A stretch of DNA of 64,000 nt from the NCBI RefSeq assembly GCF_900114345.1, contig NZ_FOZJ01000002.1:124001-188000 (forward strand), written 5' to 3'. Of this stretch, positions 10,933 to 19,497 are shown in pieces; position 1 is the first letter of the stretch; the number at the start of each line of letters is the position of its first letter. The notes beneath the pieces were generated by a model. The model was not told where the DNA came from, made no database searches, and worked only from the letters and a program-made list of their open reading frames with translations. The position numbers and the translations under genes were made by a program. The DNA is from Microbacterium sp. cf046 (GTDB lineage Bacteria; Actinomycetota; Actinomycetes; Actinomycetales; Microbacteriaceae).

Positions 10933-11682
10933 ATGTACGACTACCCTGACGGGACCGCACTCGCGCTCTATGCGGGACTCGCCATCTTCTGGTTCATCTT
11001 CGCCATCGGCTTCTACGTCCTGAGCTCGATCTTCCTGATGAAGATCTTCGAGAAGGCCGGCGTGCAGGGCAAGTGGCGCGCCTGGGTGCCGATCTACAAC
11101 TACATGGTCTTCAGCAAGCTCGGAGACCTGAGCCCGTGGCTGATTCTGATCGCGATCGGCGCGTCGATCGTTCTCGGCTGGATCCCCGTCATCGGCTGGA
11201 TCGTCAGCATCGCCGCCTTCGTCGTGACGCTCCTGGCCGCCTGGCGCGTCGGACTGAAGCTGCAGAAGGAAGCCGTCTGGCTGATCCTGTACTTCTTCCT
11301 CAGCATCGTGTGGCTCGGCATCCTCGGCTTCGACAAGTCGCGCTGGAACACCGCGATCCCGGCCGCACCGTGGGCCGGCAACGGATTCCTGTCCGACCGC
11401 ACCGTGTGGGCCGGCATCCCCAGCCAGGCGCCCGCAGGCGGCTACCCCGCGAACCCCGCGACCCAGCCTGCCCCCGGCGCGTACCCGCCGCCGGCCGGCT
11501 ACGAGCCGCCGGCCCCGCCTGCCGGCAACCAGCCGCCGGCACCTCCGGCCGGCTACACCCCGCCGCCGGCAGCGGCTCCGCAGCCGCCCGTGACGCCGCC
11601 CGCGGCGCCCGAGCCGCCGACCACTCCGCCGGCGCCGCCCACCACCCCGCCGACCACGCCGCCCGCACCGCCTGCACCGTAG
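10933..11682 (+). CDS. DUF5684-type membrane protein with a proline-rich tail
   Basis: This 249-residue protein has four hydrophobic segments in residues 8-140. The loop EKAGVQGKWRAWVPIYN is typical of the DUF5684 or signal-peptidase-like group of unknown function. From about residue 165 it becomes a proline-rich tail with repeated P-P-A-G-Y/N-type units, probably cytoplasmic and disordered. The ATG at 10933 follows GGGAGGA; the in-frame upstream start at 10864 lacks such a site. Confidence 0.6.
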   Translation: MYDYPDGTALALYAGLAIFWFIFAIGFYVLSSIFLMKIFEKAGVQGKWRAWVPIYNYMVFSKLGDLSPWLILIAIGASIVLGWIPVIGWIVSIAAFVVTLLAAWRVGLKLQKEAVWLILYFFLSIVWLGILGFDKSRWNTAIPAAPWAGNGFLSDRTVWAGIPSQAPAGGYPANPATQPAPGAYPPPAGYEPPAPPAGNQPPAPPAGYTPPPAAAPQPPVTPPAAPEPPTTPPAPPTTPPTTPPAPPAP

Positions 11683-11702
11683 GCGCACGGCCAACAGGCC
11701 CT

Positions 11703-11735
11703 GACGAGCCCCCACCGCATCGGTGGGGGCTCGTC
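11703..11735 (+). terminator. Strong hairpin after the DUF5684-like gene
   Basis: A perfect 15-bp inverted repeat (11703-11717 with 11721-11735, 3-nt loop) lies 20 bases after the stop codon. There is no T tract, which is common for actinobacterial terminators. It probably ends the upstream transcript. Confidence 0.75.
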
Positions 11736-11772
11736 GCCGTCCGGGTGTGCTCGGCGACCGGCCGGAGCGCAT

Positions 11773-11778
11773 TAGCGT
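11773..11778 (+). promoter_or_regulatory. -10 box (TAGCGT) for a leaderless aldo/keto reductase mRNA
   Basis: TAGCGT ends exactly 6 nt before the ATG at 11785. A start of transcription at the initiation codon is predicted. Confidence 0.55.
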
Positions 11779-11784
11779 GGAGCA

Positions 11785-12777
11785 ATGACGATCTCTGACA
11801 CCCCCGTTCCCCTGCGCCGTGTCGGCGCCTCAGGTCTCCTCGTCTCCGCCGTCGGTCTCGGCTGCAACAACTTCGGCCGCCCCGGGACGAAGTCCGAGAC
11901 CCTCGCAGGGACGATCGAGGTCCTCGACGCCGCCATCGACTCCGGCGTCACCTTCCTCGACACCGCGGACATGTACGGCGGCGAGCCCGGTCAGAGCGAG
12001 ACGCTGATGGGCGATGCGCTGCAGGGTCGCCGGGACCGTGTGGTCCTGGCGACGAAGTTCGGGCACCCCGGCCGCGACATGGGCTACGCGACCGTCGGCG
12101 CCAAGACCTCCCGGTCGTACATCCGGACGGCCGTCGAGGCGTCGCTGCGACGCCTGAAGACGGACTGGATCGACCTCTATCAGCTGCACGTGCCGGATGC
12201 CGACACGCCGATCGCGGAGACGATCTCGGCGCTGGATGACCTCGTCGCGGCGGGGAAGATCCGCTACTACGGGCATTCGAACATGTCGGGATGGCAGATC
12301 GCCGAGGCGGACTTCACCGCGGCCGATCGGGGCAGTCGCTTCATCTCGGCGCAGAATCACTACAGTCTGCTCGCCCGTGGGGCCGAGCGCGAAGTGCTCC
12401 CCGCGGTGCAGCGGTTCGGGCTCGGCTTCTTCCCGTACTTCCCGCTGCAGAACGGACTGCTCACGGGGAAGTTCACGCGCGAGGGCGGCCCCGAGGGCAG
12501 CCGCATCATGATGCAGCGCCGGCACGTCTGGCAGAACGCGCCCTGGGACGCGCTCGAGCGGTACCAGGCGTTCTGCGACGAGCGGGGCATCACGATGCTC
12601 GCGGCGACGTTCGGATGGCTGCTGTCGCGACCCTCGCTCTCGAGCGTCATCGCCGGCGCCACCAGTGCCGACCAGGTGCGCTCGAACGCGGCTGCCGCGG
12701 CTGCGTGGACGCCGTCCGCCGCCGAGCTCGCGACGATCGACGAGCTCTTCCCGCTGCCCGACGATCCGGCGGCATAG
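11785..12777 (+). CDS. Aldo/keto reductase
   Basis: This 330-residue protein has the AKR TIM-barrel signature: VGLGCNNFGR near the N-terminus, the catalytic Asp and Tyr in FLDTADMYGG, the catalytic Lys in LATKFG and the His in YQLHVPD. The C-terminal SVIAGATSADQVRSN segment binds NADP(H). Substrates cannot be inferred; it resembles the oxidoreductases related to YajO/Tas. It is monocistronic and preceded by a leaderless-type promoter. Confidence 0.88.
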   Translation: MTISDTPVPLRRVGASGLLVSAVGLGCNNFGRPGTKSETLAGTIEVLDAAIDSGVTFLDTADMYGGEPGQSETLMGDALQGRRDRVVLATKFGHPGRDMGYATVGAKTSRSYIRTAVEASLRRLKTDWIDLYQLHVPDADTPIAETISALDDLVAAGKIRYYGHSNMSGWQIAEADFTAADRGSRFISAQNHYSLLARGAEREVLPAVQRFGLGFFPYFPLQNGLLTGKFTREGGPEGSRIMMQRRHVWQNAPWDALERYQAFCDERGITMLAATFGWLLSRPSLSSVIAGATSADQVRSNAAAAAAWTPSAAELATIDELFPLPDDPAA

Positions 12778-12791
12778 GGCGGGCTCAGCCC

Positions 12792-12808
12792 GTTCGCTCT
12801 GAGCGAAC
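12792..12808. repeat. Perfect palindrome (8-bp arms, 1-nt centre)
   Basis: GTTCGCTC and GAGCGAAC flank a single T, 15 bases after the aldo/keto reductase stop. As RNA it would form a compact hairpin and could end that transcript. As DNA it could be an operator for the downstream PP2C gene. No T tract follows. Confidence 0.5.
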
Positions 12809-12871
12809 AGGGGTCTTCGACGGCGACTGCGCGTCCCCCCGCGTCGCCCGGGCGGTGCAGGGGGAGTCCAC

Positions 12872-12877
12872 TAGGAT
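12872..12877 (+). promoter_or_regulatory. Candidate -10 box (TAGGAT) for the PP2C gene
   Basis: TAGGAT predicts a transcript start near 12884 and a leader of about 60 nt before the GTG at 12944. Confidence 0.4.
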
Positions 12878-12943
12878 GTGAGCACGTCGACAGGACCGCA
12901 CGGGTCGCGTCGTCGCCGTTGCCGGCTTACGGGAGGACAGGGC

Positions 12944-13765
12944 GTGCCCGATAAATCCACCCACTCCCGATCTGTGACGGTGGCGGGTGGGACGATCGAA
13001 CTGTCCTGGGCGGGGGTGACGCACACGGGGCGTCGCCGCGAGATCAATCAGGATGCACTCCTGGCGAGCTACCCGCTGTTCATCGTCGCCGACGGCATGG
13101 GCGGCCACATCGGCGGCGAGATCGCCAGCGCGAGCACGGTCGACCGCCTGGGCGGCGTCGTCGAAGCGGGTGCGGTGACCCCGAAGACGATCGAGAAGGC
13201 GCTCTCACGGGCCGTGAAGGACATCGCCTCGCATCCGGAGACCACCGACGACGGCACCGGAACGACGCTCACCGGCGTCTACCTGGACCTGAGCGACGGG
13301 CCGCCGCAGTGGGTGACGCTGAACATCGGCGACTCGCGCGTGTATCTCTCGCGGGACGGCGTGATCGAGCAGATCACGACCGACCACTCCGTCGTGCAGG
13401 AGCTCATCGCGGCCGGCCGGCTGAGCCCGGAGGAGGCGGAGAACCACCCCTACGGCAACGTCATCACTCGAGCCGTCGGACCGAGCGAGAGCGTCGCGCC
13501 CGACTACGTGCGCCTCGATGTCGTCGACGGCGACCGATTCGTCATCTGCTCGGACGGGCTCACCAAGGAGCTCACCGATTACGGCATCCAGCATTTCCTC
13601 ACGGCCAACCCCGATCCGGCCGACGCCATCGCCGCGATGATGGATGCCGCGCTCGAGAACGGCGGCCGCGACAACATCACGATCATCGTGCTCGACGTCG
13701 CCCTCCGCTCGGGGGCGACGGGCGCCACCGACGCCGACGCTGTCGACGACTCCTCCCCAGCCTGA
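12944..13765 (+). CDS. PP2C-family serine/threonine protein phosphatase
   Basis: This 273-residue cytoplasmic protein has the bacterial PP2C (PPM) motifs in order: REINQDA, VADGMGGH, GDSRVYLSRDG, ICSDGLTKEL and GGRDNIT. The aspartates in these motifs bind the two catalytic metal ions. No membrane anchor is present. The GTG at 12944 is chosen because GGGAGGA lies 7 bases upstream; an earlier in-frame GTG at 12878 abuts the -10 box. It is followed 72 bases later by a large FtsK/EccC-like ATPase, so phosphorylation control of that machine is possible, but no Ser/Thr kinase gene lies here. Confidence 0.88.
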   Translation: MPDKSTHSRSVTVAGGTIELSWAGVTHTGRRREINQDALLASYPLFIVADGMGGHIGGEIASASTVDRLGGVVEAGAVTPKTIEKALSRAVKDIASHPETTDDGTGTTLTGVYLDLSDGPPQWVTLNIGDSRVYLSRDGVIEQITTDHSVVQELIAAGRLSPEEAENHPYGNVITRAVGPSESVAPDYVRLDVVDGDRFVICSDGLTKELTDYGIQHFLTANPDPADAIAAMMDAALENGGRDNITIIVLDVALRSGATGATDADAVDDSSPA

Positions 13766-13837
13766 TCGCGCGAGCTGCCCTCCACGGAGCCCACCCCTGT
13801 CTCCGGCGCGACCCCGCGGCCGGGTTCGACTGGGTGG

Positions 13838-16663
13838 GTGCTCTCGACCTTCGCCCCCGCGCCGCCCGCATCATCGCCTCGCGTCCACGCCGAGCCGCTC
13901 GAGCTGCCGCCGGCGTGGCAGCCGCCCTCCAGACCCGCCGTGCCCGTCCTCGCGTCCATCGTGCCGGTGCTCGGCGCGGTCGCGCTCTGGCTGGTCACCG
14001 GATCGGTGCTCGCACTCTGGCTCGCGGCGCTGGGGCCGCTGATCGCGGGAGCCACGATGCTCGATGGGGCGCGGGCCGCACGACGTGATCGCCGACGCGC
14101 GCAGACCGAAGCGCGGACCGCGCGCGAGCGGGTGGCACGGCAGATCGCCGAGCGGCACACCGACGAGCGCGCGCGACGCTGGGCCCGGCATCCGGACGTT
14201 GCGGCGTTCCTCGCGCGCGATGGCGAGATCTGGCGGCCCATCGCGGGACGCGGCGATGCGATCGTGGTGGGCTCCGGATCGGACGCGAGCGACCTGAGGG
14301 TCACCGGGGGTGGCAATGACCCCGAGTCGGCAGACCTGCGTGCTCGCGCCGCGCACCTGGAAGCGGCGCCGATCGTGGTGCAGCCCGTGCTCGGCATCGC
14401 GGTAGTCGGGCACGCCGTGCCGGCGGCGGCTGTCGTGCGCGCACTCGTCCTGCAGCTGTGCCTGGCGCTGCCACCGGGCGAGCTGCGGCTCGTCGGAGTC
14501 CTCCGAGGGGAGAACGCCTGGGCGGAGCGGCTGCCGCATCGGAGCGCACCTGCCGGCAGGCGTCTGGCCCTCGTGGGCCCGGGGGAGCCGGCCGGCCCGG
14601 ACGCCGACATCGTGATCGTCCGCGCCGAGGCCTCGGGCGCGCGACCACCCGGCTGCGCGGTCGTCCTCAGCGTGACATCGCTCGACGGCGCGAGCATCGA
14701 CATGGACGGAGACGTGCGGCAGATCAGTGTCGAAGCGGTGGGTCTCGGCCAGGCTGAGGTCCTCGCCGACGAGCTGCGCGAACGAGCGAAAGGCCTGCTC
14801 GCCGCCGGGGACGACACCGAGGCGGTCATGCTCGGACCGCTCCTGCTCGAGGCGCCGGTCGGTCGGCGCGGCGGATTGCCCGCGGTCGTCGGCGCGGCCT
14901 CGGGGGAGCCGTTCGTCATCGACCTCGTCGCCGACGGCCCGCACGCCGTCGTCGCGGGCGTCACCGGGTCAGGCAAGTCCGAACTCCTGGTGACCTGGGT
15001 GCTGGCGCTGTGCGCCACCCACTCCACGCGCGAGGTGAGCTTCCTGCTCGCCGACTTCAAGGGCGGCACGGCCTTCGACTCGCTCGCGGAGGTTCCCCAC
15101 GTCACCGGCGTGATCACCGACCTCGACGGATCAGGTGCGCGGCGCGCGATCGAGAGCCTGCGCGCGGAAGTCCGCTGGCGTGAAGCCGAGCTCGCCCGCG
15201 TCGGGGCCAGGGACGTGCTGGACCCGCGCGTCGAGCTGCCTCGCCTGGTGATCGTCGTCGACGAATTCGCCGCGCTCCTGGGTGAGCATCCTGAGCTGCA
15301 TGCCGTCTTCACTGACGTGGCGGCTCGCGGTCGGGCGCTGGGCATGCACCTCGTCCTCGGCACGCAGCGGCCCTCTGGCGTCGTCCGCGAGAGCCTCCTC
15401 GCCAACTGCCCCCTTCGGATCAGCCTGCGGGTGACCGACCCCAACGACAGCCGGACGATCATCGGCACTGATGACGCCGCATCCCTGCCCGGTGGGTCGG
15501 AGGCGCGAGGTCTCGCCCTCGTGCGAACCGCGGGTGACAGCTCGCCGCGCAGGGTGCGCATCGCCCTCTCGACGCGCGACGACGCTCAGGCGATCGTCGC
15601 CGGCTCGACGGGTCCGCGTCCTCGACGGCCGTGGCTGCCCGAGCTTCCGACGCGGATCGCCCTCGAAGACCTCGACGCGCCGAGCGGCGGATTCCCGGAC
15701 ACGCTCCTGCTCGGTCTGGCGGATGAGCCGGAGCGGCAGCGGCAGCAGCCGGTCGGCGTCCGCCTCGCAGATCGCGGCCTGCTCGTGGTCGGCTCCGGCG
15801 GCAGCGGGAGGTCGACCGCCCTGCGGGCGCTCGCCTCCCAGGCCGGTGATCGCGTCATCTGGATTCCCGCAACCGGGGAGGGAGGGTGGGATGCCGTGGC
15901 CGCCCTGTCGGAGCACGTCCCAGCGGCCGGTGCGATCATCGTCGCGGACGACCTCGACGTGCTGTGCGCCGCGCTTCCCCCGGACCACGCACGCGATGTC
16001 GTGGACAAGCTGGAGGTGGTCGTACGCGGGGCGGGGGAGGCCCGTCACCTGGTCATCGCATCTGCGCAGCGGCTCGGCGGCGCGGCAGCCCGGCTCGGCG
16101 ACCTGTTCCCACGCCGCCTCATCCTCGCGACATCATCGCGCGCGGAGCACCTCGCCGCCGGAGGCGACTCCGCGCACTACGCCCCGGGCAGCCCGCCCGG
16201 GCGCGGGCGGCTCGACGGCCGGTCCGTGCAGGTGGCGATGGTGCCGGCCTCCGGGGTCGCGGCCCACGAACCGGCCGTGCCGTGGCGTCCTCAGCACGTG
16301 CTCACCGGCTTCGTCATGCGCCGCTCACCCGCATCCCGTGCCGCCATCGCGGCGTGGGAGCGGCAGGGTGCTCGCATGCTCACGCTCGACGAGTTCGCGG
16401 GCGGCAAGGAATGGGCCACCGCGGACCGCGTCGTGGTCGCGGGCGATGCCGACGAGTGGCAGCGGCAGTGGCGGGCGCTGACCGCCATGCGGTCCGACCA
16501 CGATCTCGTGGTCGATGCCGCGTACGGACCGGAGTTCCGCGTGCTGACCGGGGAGCGGTCGCTTCCCCCGTACTGCGAGCCCGGTCGGGCGCGCGCGTGG
16601 CTGCTGCGCGCGGGAGGATCCCCGAGTCGCGTCCACCTGCCGAGCGAAGCCATCGTCGACTGA
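13838..16663 (+). CDS. EccC/FtsK-like membrane-anchored ATPase
   Basis: This 941-residue protein has two adjacent membrane helices near the N-terminus (about 37-55 and 57-76), a basic, probably helical stretch (77-115), a divergent middle region and two FtsK/SpoIIIE ATPase domains. Domain 1 has a full Walker A GVTGSGKS at 374-381 and a Walker B in LVIVVDEFAALL. Domain 2 has GSGGSGRS near residue 655, where the P-loop lysine is arginine. The layout resembles EccC of type VII secretion, which pushes WXG100 proteins across the membrane, but with two rather than three ATPase domains. No WXG100, EccB, EccD or EccE gene is nearby. The GTG start has a weak ribosome binding site. Confidence 0.75.
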   Translation: MLSTFAPAPPASSPRVHAEPLELPPAWQPPSRPAVPVLASIVPVLGAVALWLVTGSVLALWLAALGPLIAGATMLDGARAARRDRRRAQTEARTARERVARQIAERHTDERARRWARHPDVAAFLARDGEIWRPIAGRGDAIVVGSGSDASDLRVTGGGNDPESADLRARAAHLEAAPIVVQPVLGIAVVGHAVPAAAVVRALVLQLCLALPPGELRLVGVLRGENAWAERLPHRSAPAGRRLALVGPGEPAGPDADIVIVRAEASGARPPGCAVVLSVTSLDGASIDMDGDVRQISVEAVGLGQAEVLADELRERAKGLLAAGDDTEAVMLGPLLLEAPVGRRGGLPAVVGAASGEPFVIDLVADGPHAVVAGVTGSGKSELLVTWVLALCATHSTREVSFLLADFKGGTAFDSLAEVPHVTGVITDLDGSGARRAIESLRAEVRWREAELARVGARDVLDPRVELPRLVIVVDEFAALLGEHPELHAVFTDVAARGRALGMHLVLGTQRPSGVVRESLLANCPLRISLRVTDPNDSRTIIGTDDAASLPGGSEARGLALVRTAGDSSPRRVRIALSTRDDAQAIVAGSTGPRPRRPWLPELPTRIALEDLDAPSGGFPDTLLLGLADEPERQRQQPVGVRLADRGLLVVGSGGSGRSTALRALASQAGDRVIWIPATGEGGWDAVAALSEHVPAAGAIIVADDLDVLCAALPPDHARDVVDKLEVVVRGAGEARHLVIASAQRLGGAAARLGDLFPRRLILATSSRAEHLAAGGDSAHYAPGSPPGRGRLDGRSVQVAMVPASGVAAHEPAVPWRPQHVLTGFVMRRSPASRAAIAAWERQGARMLTLDEFAGGKEWATADRVVVAGDADEWQRQWRALTAMRSDHDLVVDAAYGPEFRVLTGERSLPPYCEPGRARAWLLRAGGSPSRVHLPSEAIVD

Positions 16664-16665
16664 GC

Positions 16666-16686
16666 CCGCCCGCCGGCCCCGGGCGG
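16666..16686 (+). terminator. Hairpin after the EccC-like gene
   Basis: CCGCCCG and CGGGCGG pair across a 7-nt loop immediately after the stop codon at 16661-16663. No T tract follows, so its termination strength is uncertain. Confidence 0.45.
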
Positions 16687-16733
16687 CGAGCGGGGCACTG
16701 CAGACACGGCGCACCACCGCTCGTCGGGAACTC

Positions 16734-16762
16734 TTGACCGGCGGATGCGGCCGCCATACGTT
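16734..16762 (+). promoter_or_regulatory. Near-consensus promoter for a leaderless APC permease mRNA
   Basis: TTGACC (16734-16739) and TACGTT (16757-16762) are separated by 17 bp. The GTG at 16769 lies 6 nt after the -10 box, where transcription should begin. This is the best -35/-10 pair in the window and argues for the GTG rather than the in-frame ATG at 16745, which lies inside the promoter. Confidence 0.7.
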
Positions 16763-16768
16763 CACTGT

Positions 16769-18331
16769 GTGGCTACAACTCCGATATCCCTTGAACATCC
16801 CGAAGGCAAGGGACTCGCGGCCGGCACGCTCGGTCTGTGGGGGTCCACCGTCATCGGACTCGCCTCCACCGCGCCGGTGTACTCGCTCGTCGCGACGCTG
16901 GGCTTCGTCGTCCTCGCCGTCGGGGCCCAGGCGCCCGTGGTGTTCGTCCTCGCCTTCATCCCGATGCTGTTCATCGCGTTCGCCTACCGCGAGCTCAACA
17001 ACGAGATCCCCGACTGCGGCACCACCTTCACGTGGGGCACGAAGGCGTTCGGGCCCTGGGTCGGTTGGCTGGGCGGCTGGGGCGTCGCCGTCGCCGGCAT
17101 GGTCGTGCTCGCGAATCTCGCGCAGATCGCCGGCATCTACTTCTGGGCGCTCCTGGACGGCATCCTGCACAATCCCGATGAGGCGCTGCTCGCCGACAAC
17201 GTCCCGCTGGTCACCGTCACGGGAGTGATCTTCATCGCCCTCATGACCTGGGTGAGCTGGCGCGGAGTCGAGATCGGCGAACGCATCCAGAACATCCTGC
17301 TCGGCATCCAGTACCTCGCCCTCGCGATCTTCGTGGTCGCCGCACTGTGGCACTTCTTCGCGGGCACCGCCCCGGACCCGACGCCGTTCGACTGGTCATG
17401 GCTCAACCCGTTCGGCTTCACGGAGTGGGGCAGCTTCATCGAGGCGATCCTGCTCGCGCTGTTCATCTACTGGGGGTGGGACACGTGCCTCGCGCTGAAC
17501 GAGGAGACCAAGGACCCCAAGCGCATTCCCGGGCGCGCCGCATTGCTGACCACGGTCATCCTCCTGGTCACCTACGTCGGCGTCACGATCGCGGCGATGA
17601 TGTACGCGGGTCTGGGAGAGAGCGGAACCGGTCTGGGCAATGAGGCCAATGCCGACGACTTCTTCCTCGGCATCAAGGACGGACTGCTCGGGCCGCTCGG
17701 CTGGGTGCTCGTAGTGGCGGTCATGATCTCGGCGATCTCCTCGACGCAGACCACGATCCTGCCGACCGCGCGCGGCACGCTCGCGATGGCGGCGTACAAG
17801 GCGCTGCCGAAGCGGTTCGCCACCGTGCACCCGAAGTACAAGACGCCGTCGTTCTCGACGCTCGTGATGGGCATCGTGGCGATCGTGTACTACGTCGGGA
17901 TGACGCTGATCAGCGACAACATCCTGCAGGACTCGATCCTCTCGCTCGGCCTGGCCATCGCCTTCTACTACGGCATCACCGGCTACGCGTGCGTCTGGTA
18001 CTTCCGCAGAGAGTTGTTCAACTCGACGCGCAACTTCTTCTACCGGTTCCTCTTCCCGCTGCTGGGCGCGCTCATGCTGACCTACGCGTTCATCCAGTCC
18101 GCGATCGACATGTACGACGTCGATTACGGCTACACCGTCCTGCTCGGAATCGGCGGCACATTCGTGCTGGGGATCGGCGCCCTGGCCTTCGGCGTGCTGC
18201 TGATGTTCCTGTGGTTCTTCTTCCCGCGCGCGAAGCCCTTCTTCCGCGGCGAGTCGCTCAACCGCGAGACGCCCGTGCTCGTCCCTGATGAGCCCGCGGC
18301 CTACGTCCGCTCCGTGGACGGCGGCATCTGA
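16769..18331 (+). CDS. APC-superfamily amino acid permease
   Basis: This 520-residue protein has about twelve membrane helices. The first helix has the G-S-T-V-I-G-L-A-S-T-A-P-type segment of APC transporters, and TFTWGTKAFGPWVGWLGGW follows in helix 3. It probably moves an amino acid or polyamine with protons or in exchange. The substrate cannot be read from the sequence. Alanine dehydrogenase and asparaginase lie next to it in convergent orientation, so an amino acid substrate is plausible. The start is set by the leaderless promoter. Confidence 0.85.
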   Translation: MATTPISLEHPEGKGLAAGTLGLWGSTVIGLASTAPVYSLVATLGFVVLAVGAQAPVVFVLAFIPMLFIAFAYRELNNEIPDCGTTFTWGTKAFGPWVGWLGGWGVAVAGMVVLANLAQIAGIYFWALLDGILHNPDEALLADNVPLVTVTGVIFIALMTWVSWRGVEIGERIQNILLGIQYLALAIFVVAALWHFFAGTAPDPTPFDWSWLNPFGFTEWGSFIEAILLALFIYWGWDTCLALNEETKDPKRIPGRAALLTTVILLVTYVGVTIAAMMYAGLGESGTGLGNEANADDFFLGIKDGLLGPLGWVLVVAVMISAISSTQTTILPTARGTLAMAAYKALPKRFATVHPKYKTPSFSTLVMGIVAIVYYVGMTLISDNILQDSILSLGLAIAFYYGITGYACVWYFRRELFNSTRNFFYRFLFPLLGALMLTYAFIQSAIDMYDVDYGYTVLLGIGGTFVLGIGALAFGVLLMFLWFFFPRAKPFFRGESLNRETPVLVPDEPAAYVRSVDGGI

Positions 18332-18347
18332 CCGCGGCGTCTGCAGC

Positions 18348-19463
18348 TCAGGCGAGCGCGCGCTCCAGGGACGCGAGCTCGAGGCCGTGCGCGGTCGCGA
18401 CCCCGGCGTTCACGATCGTGCCGCCCACCGTGTTCAGCCCCGCAGCGAGTGCGGCATCCGATCGGAGCGCGTCCTTCCAGCCGCGGCGCGCGATCTGGCG
18501 GATGTAGGGCAGTGTCGCATTCGTGAGCGCCGACGTCGACGTGTTCGGCACCGCGCCGGGCATGTTCGCCACGCAGTAGAAGATGCTGCCGTGCACCGGG
18601 AAGGTCGGGTCGGCGTGGGTCGTCGGCCGGGTGTCCTCGAAGCATCCGCCCTGGTCGACGGCGATGTCGACCAGCACGCTGCCGGGGCGCATCCGCGAGA
18701 CCATGTCGTTCGTAACGAGCTTCGGAGCCTTCGCGCCGGGGATGAGCACCGAGCCGATCACGAGGTCGGAGTCCACGACCGCGCGATCCAGATCGAGCGG
18801 GTTGGATGCCGCGGTCTTGACCCGACCCTGGAAGTGATCGTCGAGGTAGCGCAGACGCTGCACATTCGTGTCGAAGACGGTGACGTCAGCGCCGAGTCCG
18901 ACCGCGATGACGGCCGCGTTGGCGCCGGCCACACCGCCGCCGATCACGGTGACCCGCGCCGGGCGCGTGCCGGGCACGCCGGACATCAGCAGTCCCAGGC
19001 CGCCCGCCGAGCGCATGAGCGTCGCCGCGCCGACGGTCGGCGCGAGGCGCCCGGCGACCTCGCTCATGGGCGCCAGGAGCGGCAGACCGCCGCCCGCGAG
19101 CTGCACAGTCTCGTACGCGATCGCGGTGACGCCGTCGGCGACGAGCCGATCGGTGAGCGGGCGATCAGCCGCCAGGTGCAGGTAGGTGAACAGCACCAGG
19201 TCGTCGCGGAAGTAGCCGTACTCGCTCGCGATCGGCTCCTTGACCTTGAGGAGGAGCTCTGCCCGCGCCCAGACCTCGGCGGCGTCGTCGAGCATCGTCG
19301 CGCCCGCCGCCTCGTATTCGGCATCCGGCATGGACGAGCCCTCGCCCGCGCCGCGCTGCACGAACACCTCGTGGCCCGCCAGGGCGAGGTCGTGGACGCC
19401 CGCGGGCGTCATTGCCACGCGGTACTCGTTGTTCTTCACTTCGGTGGGGACGCAGATCCTCAT
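18348..19463 (-). CDS. ald: Alanine dehydrogenase
   Basis: This 371-residue NAD-dependent enzyme interconverts L-alanine with pyruvate and ammonia. The N-terminus MRICVPTEVKNNEYRVAMTP is diagnostic, with the substrate-binding KEP motif near residue 74 and the NAD fold VIGGGVAGANAA near 170. The ATG at 19463 is preceded by GGAAAGGA. It lies 34 bases downstream of the asparaginase gene on the same strand, suggesting a small amino-acid catabolic unit. Confidence 0.95.
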   Translation of the reverse strand: MRICVPTEVKNNEYRVAMTPAGVHDLALAGHEVFVQRGAGEGSSMPDAEYEAAGATMLDDAAEVWARAELLLKVKEPIASEYGYFRDDLVLFTYLHLAADRPLTDRLVADGVTAIAYETVQLAGGGLPLLAPMSEVAGRLAPTVGAATLMRSAGGLGLLMSGVPGTRPARVTVIGGGVAGANAAVIAVGLGADVTVFDTNVQRLRYLDDHFQGRVKTAASNPLDLDRAVVDSDLVIGSVLIPGAKAPKLVTNDMVSRMRPGSVLVDIAVDQGGCFEDTRPTTHADPTFPVHGSIFYCVANMPGAVPNTSTSALTNATLPYIRQIARRGWKDALRSDAALAAGLNTVGGTIVNAGVATAHGLELASLERALA

Positions 19464-19497
19464 CGCGTGATCCTTTCCGCTCCGGATGGGAGCGCTT

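Noticed and set aside
13838..16663. Complete type VII secretion locus
   Set aside because: Only the EccC-like ATPase is present. No WXG100, EccB, EccD, EccE or mycosin gene is seen in the flanking 10 kb on either side.
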